Virus record (IMG/VR): IMGVR_UViG_3300032288_002779
Location: 1-20,959 of that record
DNA: 20,959 nt
Origin: a virus
Direction: 5' to 3' (one strand)
Each line of letters opens with the position of its first letter. Position 1 is the stretch's first letter. Shown here piece after piece: positions 1-8,500 of the stretch. The notes beneath the pieces were generated by a model that saw only the letters and a list, made by a program, of their open reading frames with translations, was not told the origin of the DNA and did no database searches. The translations under genes and the position numbers were made by a program.

Positions 1-39
1 ATGACGAAATCAGTAGTAATGCTACTTAAAAACAAATAA
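1..39 (+). other. Possible 3' end of an upstream gene (partial)
   Basis: Only the first bases of the window precede the first complete gene. Frame 1 reads through to a TAA at 37-39 and frame 3 to a TAA at 27-29. Either could be the tail of a gene that begins left of the window, and the piece is too short to decide. The A-rich stretch around 29-41 also serves as leader for the gene at 42. Confidence 0.25.
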
Positions 40-41
40 AT

Positions 42-248
42 ATGAACAATCCAAAAGAAAAAGCAGAAGAGTTATTTGAAAAAATGTTATATAATGATGG
101 AGATAAATACCACCATTGCAGCCATTATGTAGGAAAAAACTGTGCTTTAATAGCAATAGACGAAATATTAAAATATTCTAAAGCACACGGATTTATTGGT
201 TTAACAGATGAATATTTAGAAATTAAAAAAGAAATAGAAAAACTATGA
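42..248 (+). CDS. Small unknown phage protein (68 aa)
   Basis: This is a 68-aa charged, mostly helical protein with no signal peptide or membrane segment. It starts with Lys/Glu-rich helices, has a central segment with Cys and His (residues about 25-35, including HHCSHY), then an 'ALIAIDEI' helix and ends in a Glu/Lys helix (KKEIEKL). The CALIAIDEIL and EIKKEIEKL pieces resemble a group of small uncharacterised proteins common in Bacteroidota phages and prophages; this is recalled, not searched. The ATG follows an A-rich leader (AAAACAAATAAAT). The TGA stop overlaps the ATG of the next gene (ATGA at 245-248), so the two are probably translationally coupled. The function is unknown. Confidence 0.8.
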   Translation: MNNPKEKAEELFEKMLYNDGDKYHHCSHYVGKNCALIAIDEILKYSKAHGFIGLTDEYLEIKKEIEKL

Positions 249-451
249 AAACAGCAATGCAAGAATTAATTGAGTATGCACACGACTTAGATTTTGGAGG
301 ATGGGAAGATGTCTTTATCCAAAAAGCTACCGAATTACTTGAAAAAGAAAAAGAGCAAATAATAGATGCTTATATTAATGGATATACAAGCTATGATTCC
401 GAAATGTCAGGATTGGAATACTACACACAAACTCATAACAAAAATAAATAA
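245..451 (+). CDS. Small unknown phage protein (68 aa)
   Basis: This 68-aa soluble protein opens with an MKTAMQELIEY helix, has a central KATELLEKEKEQIIDAY helix (residues about 27-43) and an aromatic tail (EYYTQTH). The core resembles small proteins seen repeatedly in Bacteroidota phages near replication genes, where it carries no assigned function. It begins inside the stop of the preceding gene (4-base ATGA overlap) and ends 2 bases before the next ATG at 454. It therefore sits in a tightly coupled early operon. The helix-loop-helix pattern could suggest a small regulator or adaptor, but nothing in the sequence shows this. Confidence 0.8.
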   Translation: MKTAMQELIEYAHDLDFGGWEDVFIQKATELLEKEKEQIIDAYINGYTSYDSEMSGLEYYTQTHNKNK

Positions 452-453
452 CT

Positions 454-687
454 ATGCCGGATATAACAAAATGCCACGGACAAATAGAAGAACTAAATTG
501 TCCATACAAAGAAAATTGCTACCGATTTACTGCAAAGGCTGATGAATATGCTCAGAGTTATTTTATGGAGTTACCTTTGAAAAATGGTAAGTGCGACCAT
601 TATTGGGGAGATAACGGAGAAAATATTTGGAATAAAACTGAAACAGATGATAATACAAACGATACACGAAATATTAAATCCTTTTGA
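454..687 (+). CDS. Small cysteine-containing protein, probable metal-binding knuckle (77 aa)
   Basis: The protein has four cysteines in an ordered pattern: C7 (KCHG), C16 and C22 (CPYKENC) and C47 (GKCDHYW). This could hold a zinc ion, but the metal is inferred. The run CPYKENCYRFTA, then QSYF and a G-x-CD-x-YWG block, matches a small uncharacterised protein type I recognise from Bacteroidota phages. After about residue 57 the tail (TETDDNTNDTRN...) is low-complexity and overlaps the next gene in another frame, so it is probably not part of the fold. The gene ends with TGA at 685-687. The function is unknown. Confidence 0.75.
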   Translation: MPDITKCHGQIEELNCPYKENCYRFTAKADEYAQSYFMELPLKNGKCDHYWGDNGENIWNKTETDDNTNDTRNIKSF

Positions 688-865
688 TGTAGAAACACCA
701 TTAGGATATGGAGTGGCAATATTTATGATTACAGGTTCTATTCATTCTAATCCACAATTCATCATCAGGCTGTATAATACAGGAGATGTTAGGACAGTGG
801 ATCAAAATGATATTAAGATATATGGGAACCCAAGTACAGGAGAATCTTTAACACCATCAAAATAA
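647..865 (+). CDS. Small unknown beta-rich phage protein (72 aa)
   Basis: The frame is open from an ATG at 584, but I place the start at the ATG at 647. This gives 72 aa, reduces the overlap with the preceding gene to 41 bases and follows an A-rich leader (AATAAAACTGAAACAG). The stretch before residue 1 of this model lies wholly inside the Cys-containing gene and looks like its shadow. The product (NPFDVETPLGYGVAIFM, then RLYNTGDV and QNDIKIYGNP) reads as a small beta-barrel-like protein. It resembles short uncharacterised proteins of flavobacterial phages that carry a 'DTPLG-G-A' start and an 'NDI-VY-NP' end. The function is unknown. Confidence 0.65.
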   Translation: MIIQTIHEILNPFDVETPLGYGVAIFMITGSIHSNPQFIIRLYNTGDVRTVDQNDIKIYGNPSTGESLTPSK

Positions 866-870
866 AGTGT

Positions 871-1194
871 ATGATAAAATGTATATGCATTAACGACAAG
901 GGTAAACCTAATGATATACCACAAAGTAAATGGGTGAAAAAAGGGCAAGAGTATACTATTATATTTACTATAATGGTTCTCCCACAGGAAACTTTAGCTG
1001 TACAATTGGAGGAGATTGACTTAGATGAGAGCTGCAGTCCGTACGAATACTTTTTAGCAGAAAGGTTTATGTTTGACCTAGATGACATACAACAGTTCAT
1101 AGACTTCATTGAAGAGTGTACCGATATCAATATGTCCATCAAAGAATTAATGGAACAAACCAATATTAATGAAAGAGCAGCAGATACAGTCTAA
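871..1194 (+). CDS. Unknown phage protein (107 aa), beta N-terminus plus acidic helical C-terminus
   Basis: The 107-aa protein has two parts. Residues 1-50 are beta-like, starting IKCICINDKGKPNDIP and continuing with WVKKGQEYTI, which resembles a small SH3-like barrel. Residues 55-107 are acidic and helical (DLDDIQQFIDFIEEC, SIKELMEQT). The N-terminal KC-x-x-NDKGKP-DIP pattern is familiar from small Bacteroidota phage proteins of unknown role. It begins 5 bases after the previous stop, and its last 26 bases overlap the start of the VRR-NUC gene, so it probably belongs to the same early operon. No catalytic motif is visible. Confidence 0.75.
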   Translation: MIKCICINDKGKPNDIPQSKWVKKGQEYTIIFTIMVLPQETLAVQLEEIDLDESCSPYEYFLAERFMFDLDDIQQFIDFIEECTDINMSIKELMEQTNINERAADTV

Positions 1195-1411
1195 AAAAAT
1201 CAAAGAACTAGAAGCTCAAGGATACTATGTAATCAAACTGATCAACACCAATAAAAATGGTATACCTGACCTGATAGCCATACCACCAAATTGTGACGTG
1301 CTATTTGTTGAAGTAAAAAAGCCGGATGGTAAATTATCAAAACTACAAGAGTTCAGGCTCAAAGAACTTGAGAAACACGGAATCAAAGTAGAAATATTTA
1401 AAGGAAACTAA
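1169..1411 (+). CDS. VRR-NUC domain nuclease (80 aa)
   Basis: This is a compact single-domain protein of the VRR-NUC branch of the PD-(D/E)XK nuclease superfamily. The expected core is visible: G31-I-P-D34, then strand V-L-F-V-E48-V-K50 and a helix with Q60 after a KLSKLQ turn. D34, E48 and K50 are the likely metal-binding and catalytic residues. The length of about 80 residues is typical of stand-alone phage VRR-NUC proteins. The family includes Holliday-junction and flap-type nucleases, so a role in processing replication or recombination intermediates before packaging is plausible but inferred. It starts inside the 3' end of the preceding gene (26-base overlap) and is followed 11 bases later by the DnaA-like gene. 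Confidence 0.88.
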   Translation: MKEQQIQSKKIKELEAQGYYVIKLINTNKNGIPDLIAIPPNCDVLFVEVKKPDGKLSKLQEFRLKELEKHGIKVEIFKGN

Positions 1412-1422
1412 AATCAAATCAA

Positions 1423-1935
1423 ATGAACGAAATGCAAGAACTAACGGAAATAATCAAATCCGTATTTAATGAAGATGTAAAAGACAAAACACAAAAACGT
1501 GAGATTGTAGATGCAAGAATAATATTCTCTAAAATTCTTAGGGAAAGAGGGTATACCTACTCCTCCATTGGCAGGTTTTTAAGGAAAGACCACTCTACTA
1601 TTATAAGTTATATGCGTAATGTACACGCTTTACTTACTCAGGTAGATGGATTAATGCAAAAGTATAAGGTTTGCAAAGACTCATTTTTAGCAAATAAAGA
1701 GGAACTTGTAGTAGTTAAACCACAAAATGAAAAAGAAATGTCTATTATTAGTTTAAATAATCAAATAGAAAAGCTAATTTTGGAAAGGAAATCAGTATTA
1801 GAAATGGAAGAAAAATACACAAGGCTTTCCACTATACTTGAAATGATAGATAAAAGAACACCAAAGGGGAAAGAAAAATTGGTATTGAAAAATATCAACC
1901 TAATGTTTAATGATATAGCTAACTATGGAAAATAG
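1423..1935 (+). CDS. DnaA domain IV-like DNA-binding protein (170 aa)
   Basis: Residues about 26-67 read as the C-terminal DNA-binding domain of the initiator DnaA: a helix REIVDARIIFSKIL, the turn with YTYSSIGRFL, and the signature K55-D56-H57-S58-T59-I60-I61, matching the G-x-R-D-H-[ST]-T motif that contacts DnaA boxes. There is no AAA+ ATPase part, so the protein cannot be a complete initiator. The rest (residues about 70-165) is Lys/Glu-rich and probably coiled coil, suggesting a dimer or a partner-binding arm. Such orphan DnaA-like domains occur in Bacteroidota phages and prophages. It could mark the phage origin, recruit host replication proteins or compete with host DnaA; which one is not shown. 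The ATG follows an A-rich leader. Its last 11 bases overlap the next gene. Confidence 0.85.
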   Translation: MNEMQELTEIIKSVFNEDVKDKTQKREIVDARIIFSKILRERGYTYSSIGRFLRKDHSTIISYMRNVHALLTQVDGLMQKYKVCKDSFLANKEELVVVKPQNEKEMSIISLNNQIEKLILERKSVLEMEEKYTRLSTILEMIDKRTPKGKEKLVLKNINLMFNDIANYGK

Positions 1936-2110
1936 TGAAAATTTAAGGGCAGAACGGATTTCATTTAGAATAAATGAACATCACCTTCTATTGGCAAATA
2001 TTTATGAAAATTTGGTGGACAGGGATTTCGTGCCTGTGGAAAAAGATATACGAAACCTAATTATAGATTTACGGTTAATCTTAAAATCAATGGAAGAAGA
2101 TGATTTTTGA
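1925..2110 (+). CDS. Small unknown helical protein (61 aa)
   Basis: This 61-aa, mostly helical protein (RISFRINEHH, then LANIYENLVDRDF and a C-terminal IRNLIIDLRLILKSMEEDDF) has no recognised domain. It overlaps the end of the DnaA-like gene by 11 bases and the start of the nuclease gene by 11 bases. It is therefore probably translated in step with both and may be an accessory to one of them. The arrangement of an R-rich strand followed by two helices is weakly reminiscent of ribbon-helix-helix regulators, but the match is too loose to name it so. Confidence 0.65.
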   Translation: MENSENLRAERISFRINEHHLLLANIYENLVDRDFVPVEKDIRNLIIDLRLILKSMEEDDF

Positions 2111-2513
2111 AAAGGAAGCAGACCTAGTTAGAGAAAAAAGAGCAATAGATTTATTCACAAGCACGTTCGGTTGTACATACAAAAAGTTAGATCCTCAAGA
2201 TATTGATTTCAAAATATTCGACAAGGATGAAAAACTGATAGCTTACGCAGAGGTAAAAGGACGTATCCGGACACTATATGATGCGTACCCTTTACCTATA
2301 TCAGCACATAAATTGGTGAAGTTAATAGATAAACGCCTTGTGCCTCTTATAATATGGGCGTGCGAGGATGGTATTATCTATGGCAAAGCCAATGAGTTGA
2401 AAGGGGAAATAAGGTGGGGAGGAAGACCTCCCCGTATTGATTCCTATTCAGATTCAGAGATGATGGTTTATTACGATAAGCAAAAACCATTAAAGTATAT
2501 AAGGTTTATTTAG
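2100..2513 (+). CDS. PD-(D/E)XK-like nuclease (137 aa)
   Basis: The protein starts with a helix carrying E4/E6 and R11/E12 (KEADLVREKRAIDLF). It then has the strand-turn-strand core D36-F-K-I followed by a beta hairpin and A-E51-V-K53, the D...ExK pattern of the restriction-endonuclease-like fold. A positive R55/R57 follows, and later strands (LVPLIIWACEDGIIYG) fit the rest of the fold. This makes it a likely DNA nuclease, different in sequence from the VRR-NUC protein upstream. A role in host DNA degradation or in resolving replication intermediates is an inference from its neighbours. It is the last gene of the rightward arm. Its TAG stop at 2511-2513 lies inside the 3' end of the oppositely oriented giant gene. 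Confidence 0.7.
   Translation: MIFEKEADLVREKRAIDLFTSTFGCTYKKLDPQDIDFKIFDKDEKLIAYAEVKGRIRTLYDAYPLPISAHKLVKLIDKRLVPLIIWACEDGIIYGKANELKGEIRWGGRPPRIDSYSDSEMMVYYDKQKPLKYIRFI
2506..2513. other. Tail-to-tail overlap of the two transcription arms
   Basis: The + strand nuclease gene ends with TAG at 2511-2513 and the - strand giant virion gene ends with TAA at 2508-2506, so their coding ends overlap by 8 bases. There is no room between them for an intergenic terminator. I saw no convincing hairpin with a T-run directly at the junction. Confidence 0.9.
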
Positions 2514-5500
2514 AACCAAATTTTGATGACCCAAATCCTTCTTTAGATTTCTTTTGACCTTCTCCAAATTTCGATGAGCCAAATCCTCCTTTAGATTTCT
2601 TTTTAGGTACATAGTCATACATTTCATCTTTCATTTCTCTTTCTAACTTATCTTTTTCTCTCTTCAAATTTTTCTTTGCTTGCTCTTCATCATAGTCAGG
2701 AGAGTTTGGACCGTATGTTTCATCCCAAAGTTTAGGATCATATCGTTTCATATCCTCTTGATTTTTATATCCCTGTAATTTTTCTTGTTCGACTCTTTTT
2801 TTATCTGCTGCACTTTCTTCGGCATCTTTAATTCCGCTATACATATCTTTTAGTACAGCTTTTCTAATATCTTTATATAAAGGCACAAATCCTAAAGTAC
2901 CCAAAATCTCTAGAGGGATACGAACATTAATCTCTTGTTGTTGTCTATCGTATGCTTCATCATCTTCTTTTTCTTTTTCTCTAGCTTTCTTGTATAGAAA
3001 ATTAGCAGTTTTTAATGTAGGTCCAAATACGCCACCCATATTAAATAATAAGTCAGACAAATCATTTTTTTCTCCTTCTTTTTCAGGAGGAACAATAGAA
3101 TATTGAATGGCATCTTTATATGGATCGTAATCTCCTTCTCTTAAAAAATCAAGATAATTTTCATTTACACGTTCTATGCCAATATTTAACATTTGTTTAG
3201 TAGCATTACCAAAATCTCTTCCAATCACCATTGATGTAAATGTAGAAGCAAATGCTTGACCAAGTTTTTGCATAAATGATTTCTCATCTTCTTCTTCATC
3301 ATCACCACCAATAACTAATCCCATAAGACCTGTTCCTATCATCTGAGTAAGTAAAGTATAAACAACCATCCTTGTGGTAACAGCACCAAGTACTGCAGCA
3401 CCTTGTTTTTTACTTAACGAGCCATTACCCATAGCTGCCATAATACCTGTGCGAGCAGTAACATATTCAAAAATCAAAAACCTAGTCATAAAGTTGTTGA
3501 AATTATTAAATGCCGTTGGTAAAAATTTTTGATCAGGTTTTACAGTGCCTTTAAGTATTCCCATAAAAGGATTATCTGTAGCACCTGTCATAATAGCTCT
3601 TTCATCTGCAGTTGTTTTTGCTTTTTCAATAGCTTCTTTATTTTGCTCCATATACTTCTCATCATTGGATGCAATTTTATCAAAGTCTACTTTCTCACCT
3701 GTAATTTTTTTAAATTCATTTGCAAATGAACCAAACCACATTGGTCTCATTACAAGTTTATCAGGGGTTGATATTAATGCATCAGCAGTTAACTCAACTA
3801 TGTTAAGATATTTTTTACCTGACAAATTCCATATCTGTTGTATTTTATTTTTTACAGGATTTTTTGATTTAGCTCCTCTGATACCACTTGTTTGTTGAAG
3901 TATATTGGTATCTATCAATTTACCTGACAAAGTATCTGTAGGAAATATTCTATTAGTTTGTTTACTATTTACATTCTCCATAACAAGTGGAGCATCTGCA
4001 GACATAATAAATCCTTTATTTGCTACTCCTGTAGAAAATGCTTTAGGGTCAGATATAACAGCAAAGCCTATGTTCGAAATTAACTCTGACACAAATCTTG
4101 ATGTACCGGCAAGAACTGCACGATACCCTTGTTTATTTATATAATCAACAGCATCGTCAACTAATGAATTATTTACAAAAGAATTAGTTAAAACATTTTC
4201 TGTAGCTTCTTCAAAAGCAGAATCAATGGCATTAATAATTTGTCTTTTTTCCTTTGGTATTCTTCCTTGTTCTTCAAAATTTGCAATGGTTTGTTTGATA
4301 GTTTTACGAGCAGTACGAATAGGTGCAGTTAAATTATAATCCATCAAAACAAATTTTGCTCCACGTTGTGCAGAAGCAAATACATCAAAATTTAAAGGAG
4401 ACACCTTCCCTGTTCTTTCTATCAAAGATTTTGCCTTTGTAGATGGTCTCATTGAGTTATTGTAATCATTCACAAATGCAACGCCTGACGTTAAATCATT
4501 AGGTTTATGTTCGTGAAGAACATTTAGGTGCACATAATTGGATAAAGGATTAATCCTATCACCACGAATAATTGCTGCAGTGTATTCAGCTTTTTCTTTT
4601 AGAGATTCATTTATACCACGAATATCTTTAATTGCTGATTTCTCTGCTTCATTAAATGAATTGTATAATTTTTGATTATCAATGTCACCATTTGAATCAG
4701 TATACTTGTCAAGTATTTCTTGTAACATATCTGAATCTCTTTGTCCAAACTGAGACTTTCCTTCATCAATATGTTTTATAGTTGCTTTTAAATAATCAGC
4801 AGCAGGATTAACTTGTTTACTTCCCTGATTAGAATCATTTTCGAGCTGAACCATATAAGTCATCATTTTAAACTTAGACATCAATGTTTTATTTGCATTA
4901 AGTTTAAATGATTTTGCAACTCTTTCTTCTGCTTTTTCTAATATATTTTGTACTCGTTTTAAGTCTGCTTTAAATTTTGATTCTCCTTCTGATACTTTAT
5001 TTAAAATAGAATTAAATATATCTTTTGTTTTAAAATCTCCAAATAATTGATCTACATAAAACAATGGGTTCCTTCTTATCATTTCAGATATCCCTGTACG
5101 TCCTGACCTTGTAACAATAGCTTTTATTCTTGAATAAAGTCCTGATATAGGAGCAACAACCGCTCTTTTAACTGCAGAAGTTAAAGTTTTTGCATCATTA
5201 ATAGCGTTTAATTTCTCTACCATCAATTCTGCGTAGTGTGGTAAATAATTATTATTTATGTTATCAAATACTTTTAATAGATTTTTTAAATCTGTATTGT
5301 TAAGTTTTTCAATAGCATCAGTAGAAGCTAAATCTTTTAATTGTTTAGCTAATTTACGCTCATCTTGAGTAGGTAAATCTTTACTATTTACTTCTGTTTG
5401 TTTTAATGTATTTATCAATTGCTTTTTTTCTTCTGCAATCTCCTCCTCAGTCATTTTTGCTTTTTCTACTTGAGGGATAATATCTGATTTATATTTACGC

Positions 5501-8500
5501 ATTATATCAGCATCATCTTCTGTTATTTCTTCTTGCTTAACCATCTGCTTTAAAGAGGCTGCGTAATCTAATTTACCATCTTCATCAAAGACCCTGTTTT
5601 CAGATGCATTAAATCTATCTGATAACTCGTCAACTAATGACTGCTCTACTTCAATAGCTTTAAGAATATCCTGAGTGGTTTTTGTTACTTCGGATTTTTC
5701 ATCAAGAGCTAATACAGCTTGTTTTTTGCCAAACATATCAACTAATGATAAATACTTATCAAGTACAGACTCAGGTATAAGATTTGGATTTATAGAAAAT
5801 AATTTTTGTAATGGAAGAATTAACCCATCAGATATACCAATCTTAGTTCCTATATTCTTTTTTGCAGTAGTTAATAAGTTACGAGCAATATCAATCTTAT
5901 TGGCATATTCTGCATCTTCAAATACATTTGACATATACCCTACAAACTTTTCTACTGACTTTTCATTTAATACATTTACTGAAGAAAATCTTCTTAAAAT
6001 AGAAGACATTTGCTTTACAGTAACTTTGCCGGAAGAAACCAACTCTTGTATTTCTTTTGAAAGTAAATTACTAGCTTTCATAAAAGCCATCTTAGCATCT
6101 TTTGCACCCCTTGCTAAATCTTTTATTTGTTTTACAAGCCCTTGCTTCTCAGTCATTGTTATTTTGGTAACATCTTTAATGTCTCCAATAATCTTTTCTG
6201 CTGATGGAGCTGATTTTTCTTTTACTCCAAACATTTTATTTACATCACGAACTAATTTCTCACGCTGTACATCAGTTGCTCTTTCGTATACTGATGATTT
6301 TGTGACATAGTTCATCACGCTTTCTTTTATCTTTTCATTGGATGCACCACGCTCTCGTGATCTTTGAATTATACCATCTACTTCTTGCATCATCCTATCG
6401 TATCCCGGCAACACCTCTTCAGATAACTGTACTTTCTTTGCTGCCTCTATCGGCTTTTCAAATGCAGATGTTATTTCTTGTTCACTAAAATTTTTATCTT
6501 TAAGAACTTTTGTTATTGCCTCTTCAGATATACCATTAGCTCTTCCTATTTTTATTATTTCATTTATATCTGTAATCGCAGACATCCTAGCTTTAAATGC
6601 AGCATCTGAAAGTTCAGGAGCAAATTTAGCAGAAACTTCTTTTCCTGAAAATAAATCAGCTAATCCTGTATTAATAAAGTCTTCTAGTTTAATTTTAGAT
6701 ATTTTATTTATATCTAAATCTTTAAACGTAATAAATTTTTCTTGTATATATTTAAATACAGCATTCAACCAAGATTTAAATTGTGACTTTTTAGCAGCAT
6801 TAATAATGGTTGAACCTTTATTTGCCATTAATTCTACCAATGCTTCCTCTAATGCTAAATCATTATTACCATATTTTTCAATTGCTCTTTTATGTTCTTC
6901 TGTATCTTTAATTAATTCTAATCCTTTATCTAATAAATCAGTGCCTTTTTTGCCTGATTCATCTGATCTTAAAAAATCAATCCATATATGACCAAATTCG
7001 TGTATTGGAGTTTTTAAAGAAGCCATCTCAGGATTTAAATATATCTTACCATCTTTTGTAACACCAAGTATTATCTTACCATTTGACACTTGAGTTCTTA
7101 CGTCAGGACTATTGACTATATTGTTAAACTCTTCTTGTGTTGTTGAAACACTAACACTTGGAAAAGCAAATCTTAACTTGCCAATCAATAAATTTAAATC
7201 ATCTATTAGTCCTACAGAAACTTTTGATCCTTTAAATGCTTTATCAGTAAAAAATGCTCCACCTGTTTGTATTGCTACACTTTCAGGTGATGGAACTTTT
7301 CCTGCTTTATTTTCTTTAAACACCCTTGATGTTTTTGCTTTCCATTCAGGGAATACATCTATGCCGTGTGTAGGATTTTCAATTAATGCAATTGTTTTAC
7401 CTTTAGGACCAAAACCGTAATTGCCGTGTTCTACAGGTATTACTCCTCCATTTTTTACATCTATACCTACCACACTAACAACTTCACCCTGTTTAGTCTT
7501 TAACATTGATGGTTCTCCTACAGCACTATAAATCACATCAGAAGTAAATAATTTATTTTTAGAATTATCTGTACCACTTAATAATGCTTTAACAGTTGGT
7601 TTACTAGCTGTTCTTATTCCTTTTGGAGCAAAAATTAAATCATATATCATTGATCTATTGTCAAGTTTTAATTTAGACTCAACATTTCCTTTTGCTCTAT
7701 TATTAGAATCTGAAATAATTTCTTTTAAAAATTGATTAAGTGATGTTATTTTTTTCTCCTTAATAAAATCTAATATTCTTTGTGCAGATGCTGTGTCTGC
7801 TTCACTTTTTGTATTTAATTTTTCTTTAACAGATTCAATAAATGCTTTCATAGCATTTACATTATTCTTTTTAGAAAATTTTTCTACTGTTGGAAGTATC
7901 CATCTAAATACAGCCTCGTTTGAATTAACTGCTGTATCAGCCATTCTCATAATAGCCATTGGTATATGTCCATCAGGTAACTTTCCCTCAGACCAAAGTC
8001 TATCAAATAGTTCTTTATTTGATTCATATAACTTAACAGCATTGTCATATTGTGCTTGAGCACTTTCTTTATTTACACCTGCCCAAGCTGCTTCTTTATT
8101 TTTACCTAATACATTAAATAATAAACCGCCTTCAACATCCATTTCATTTCCTTCAGAGTCTTTTATTTTTCCTGCAGACAACATATCAGACATACCCGTT
8201 ATCATAGGTATACCATTAAAGGATTGTATTGGTTTCAATAAATCTTTACTTGTTTTTTCATCAATTTTAACTGTTGAATTTGATTCAGCTACCGGATTTA
8301 CTTTTAATCCTTTTTGTGAAACTTCAGGTTCAGTGAAATTAAGTTCAACTGCAGGCATATTGTTCATCTCTTTCTCAATAACCTCTGTATCAGTTGTAAG
8401 TGGTTTCTCTGTTTCTTCAGCCAACCTAAATTTAGGTTCTCCACTTGGTGTACCTAATAAAGCGTGTAACTTTTCTGCTTCAGCATCAATTTGTTCTTTT

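Noticed and set aside
584-646. An ATG at 584 as start of the 647-865 gene
   Set aside because: It would overlap the preceding gene by 104 bases, and the extra residues look like the out-of-frame shadow of the conserved CDHYWG region.
5675-6310. A 211-codon + strand open frame opposite the giant gene, with other long + strand frames at 3545, 7112, 8333 and elsewhere
   Set aside because: They lie antisense to one continuous protein-like frame, have Ser/Phe/Ile/Leu-rich composition from reverse-complement codons, and show no leaders or domains.
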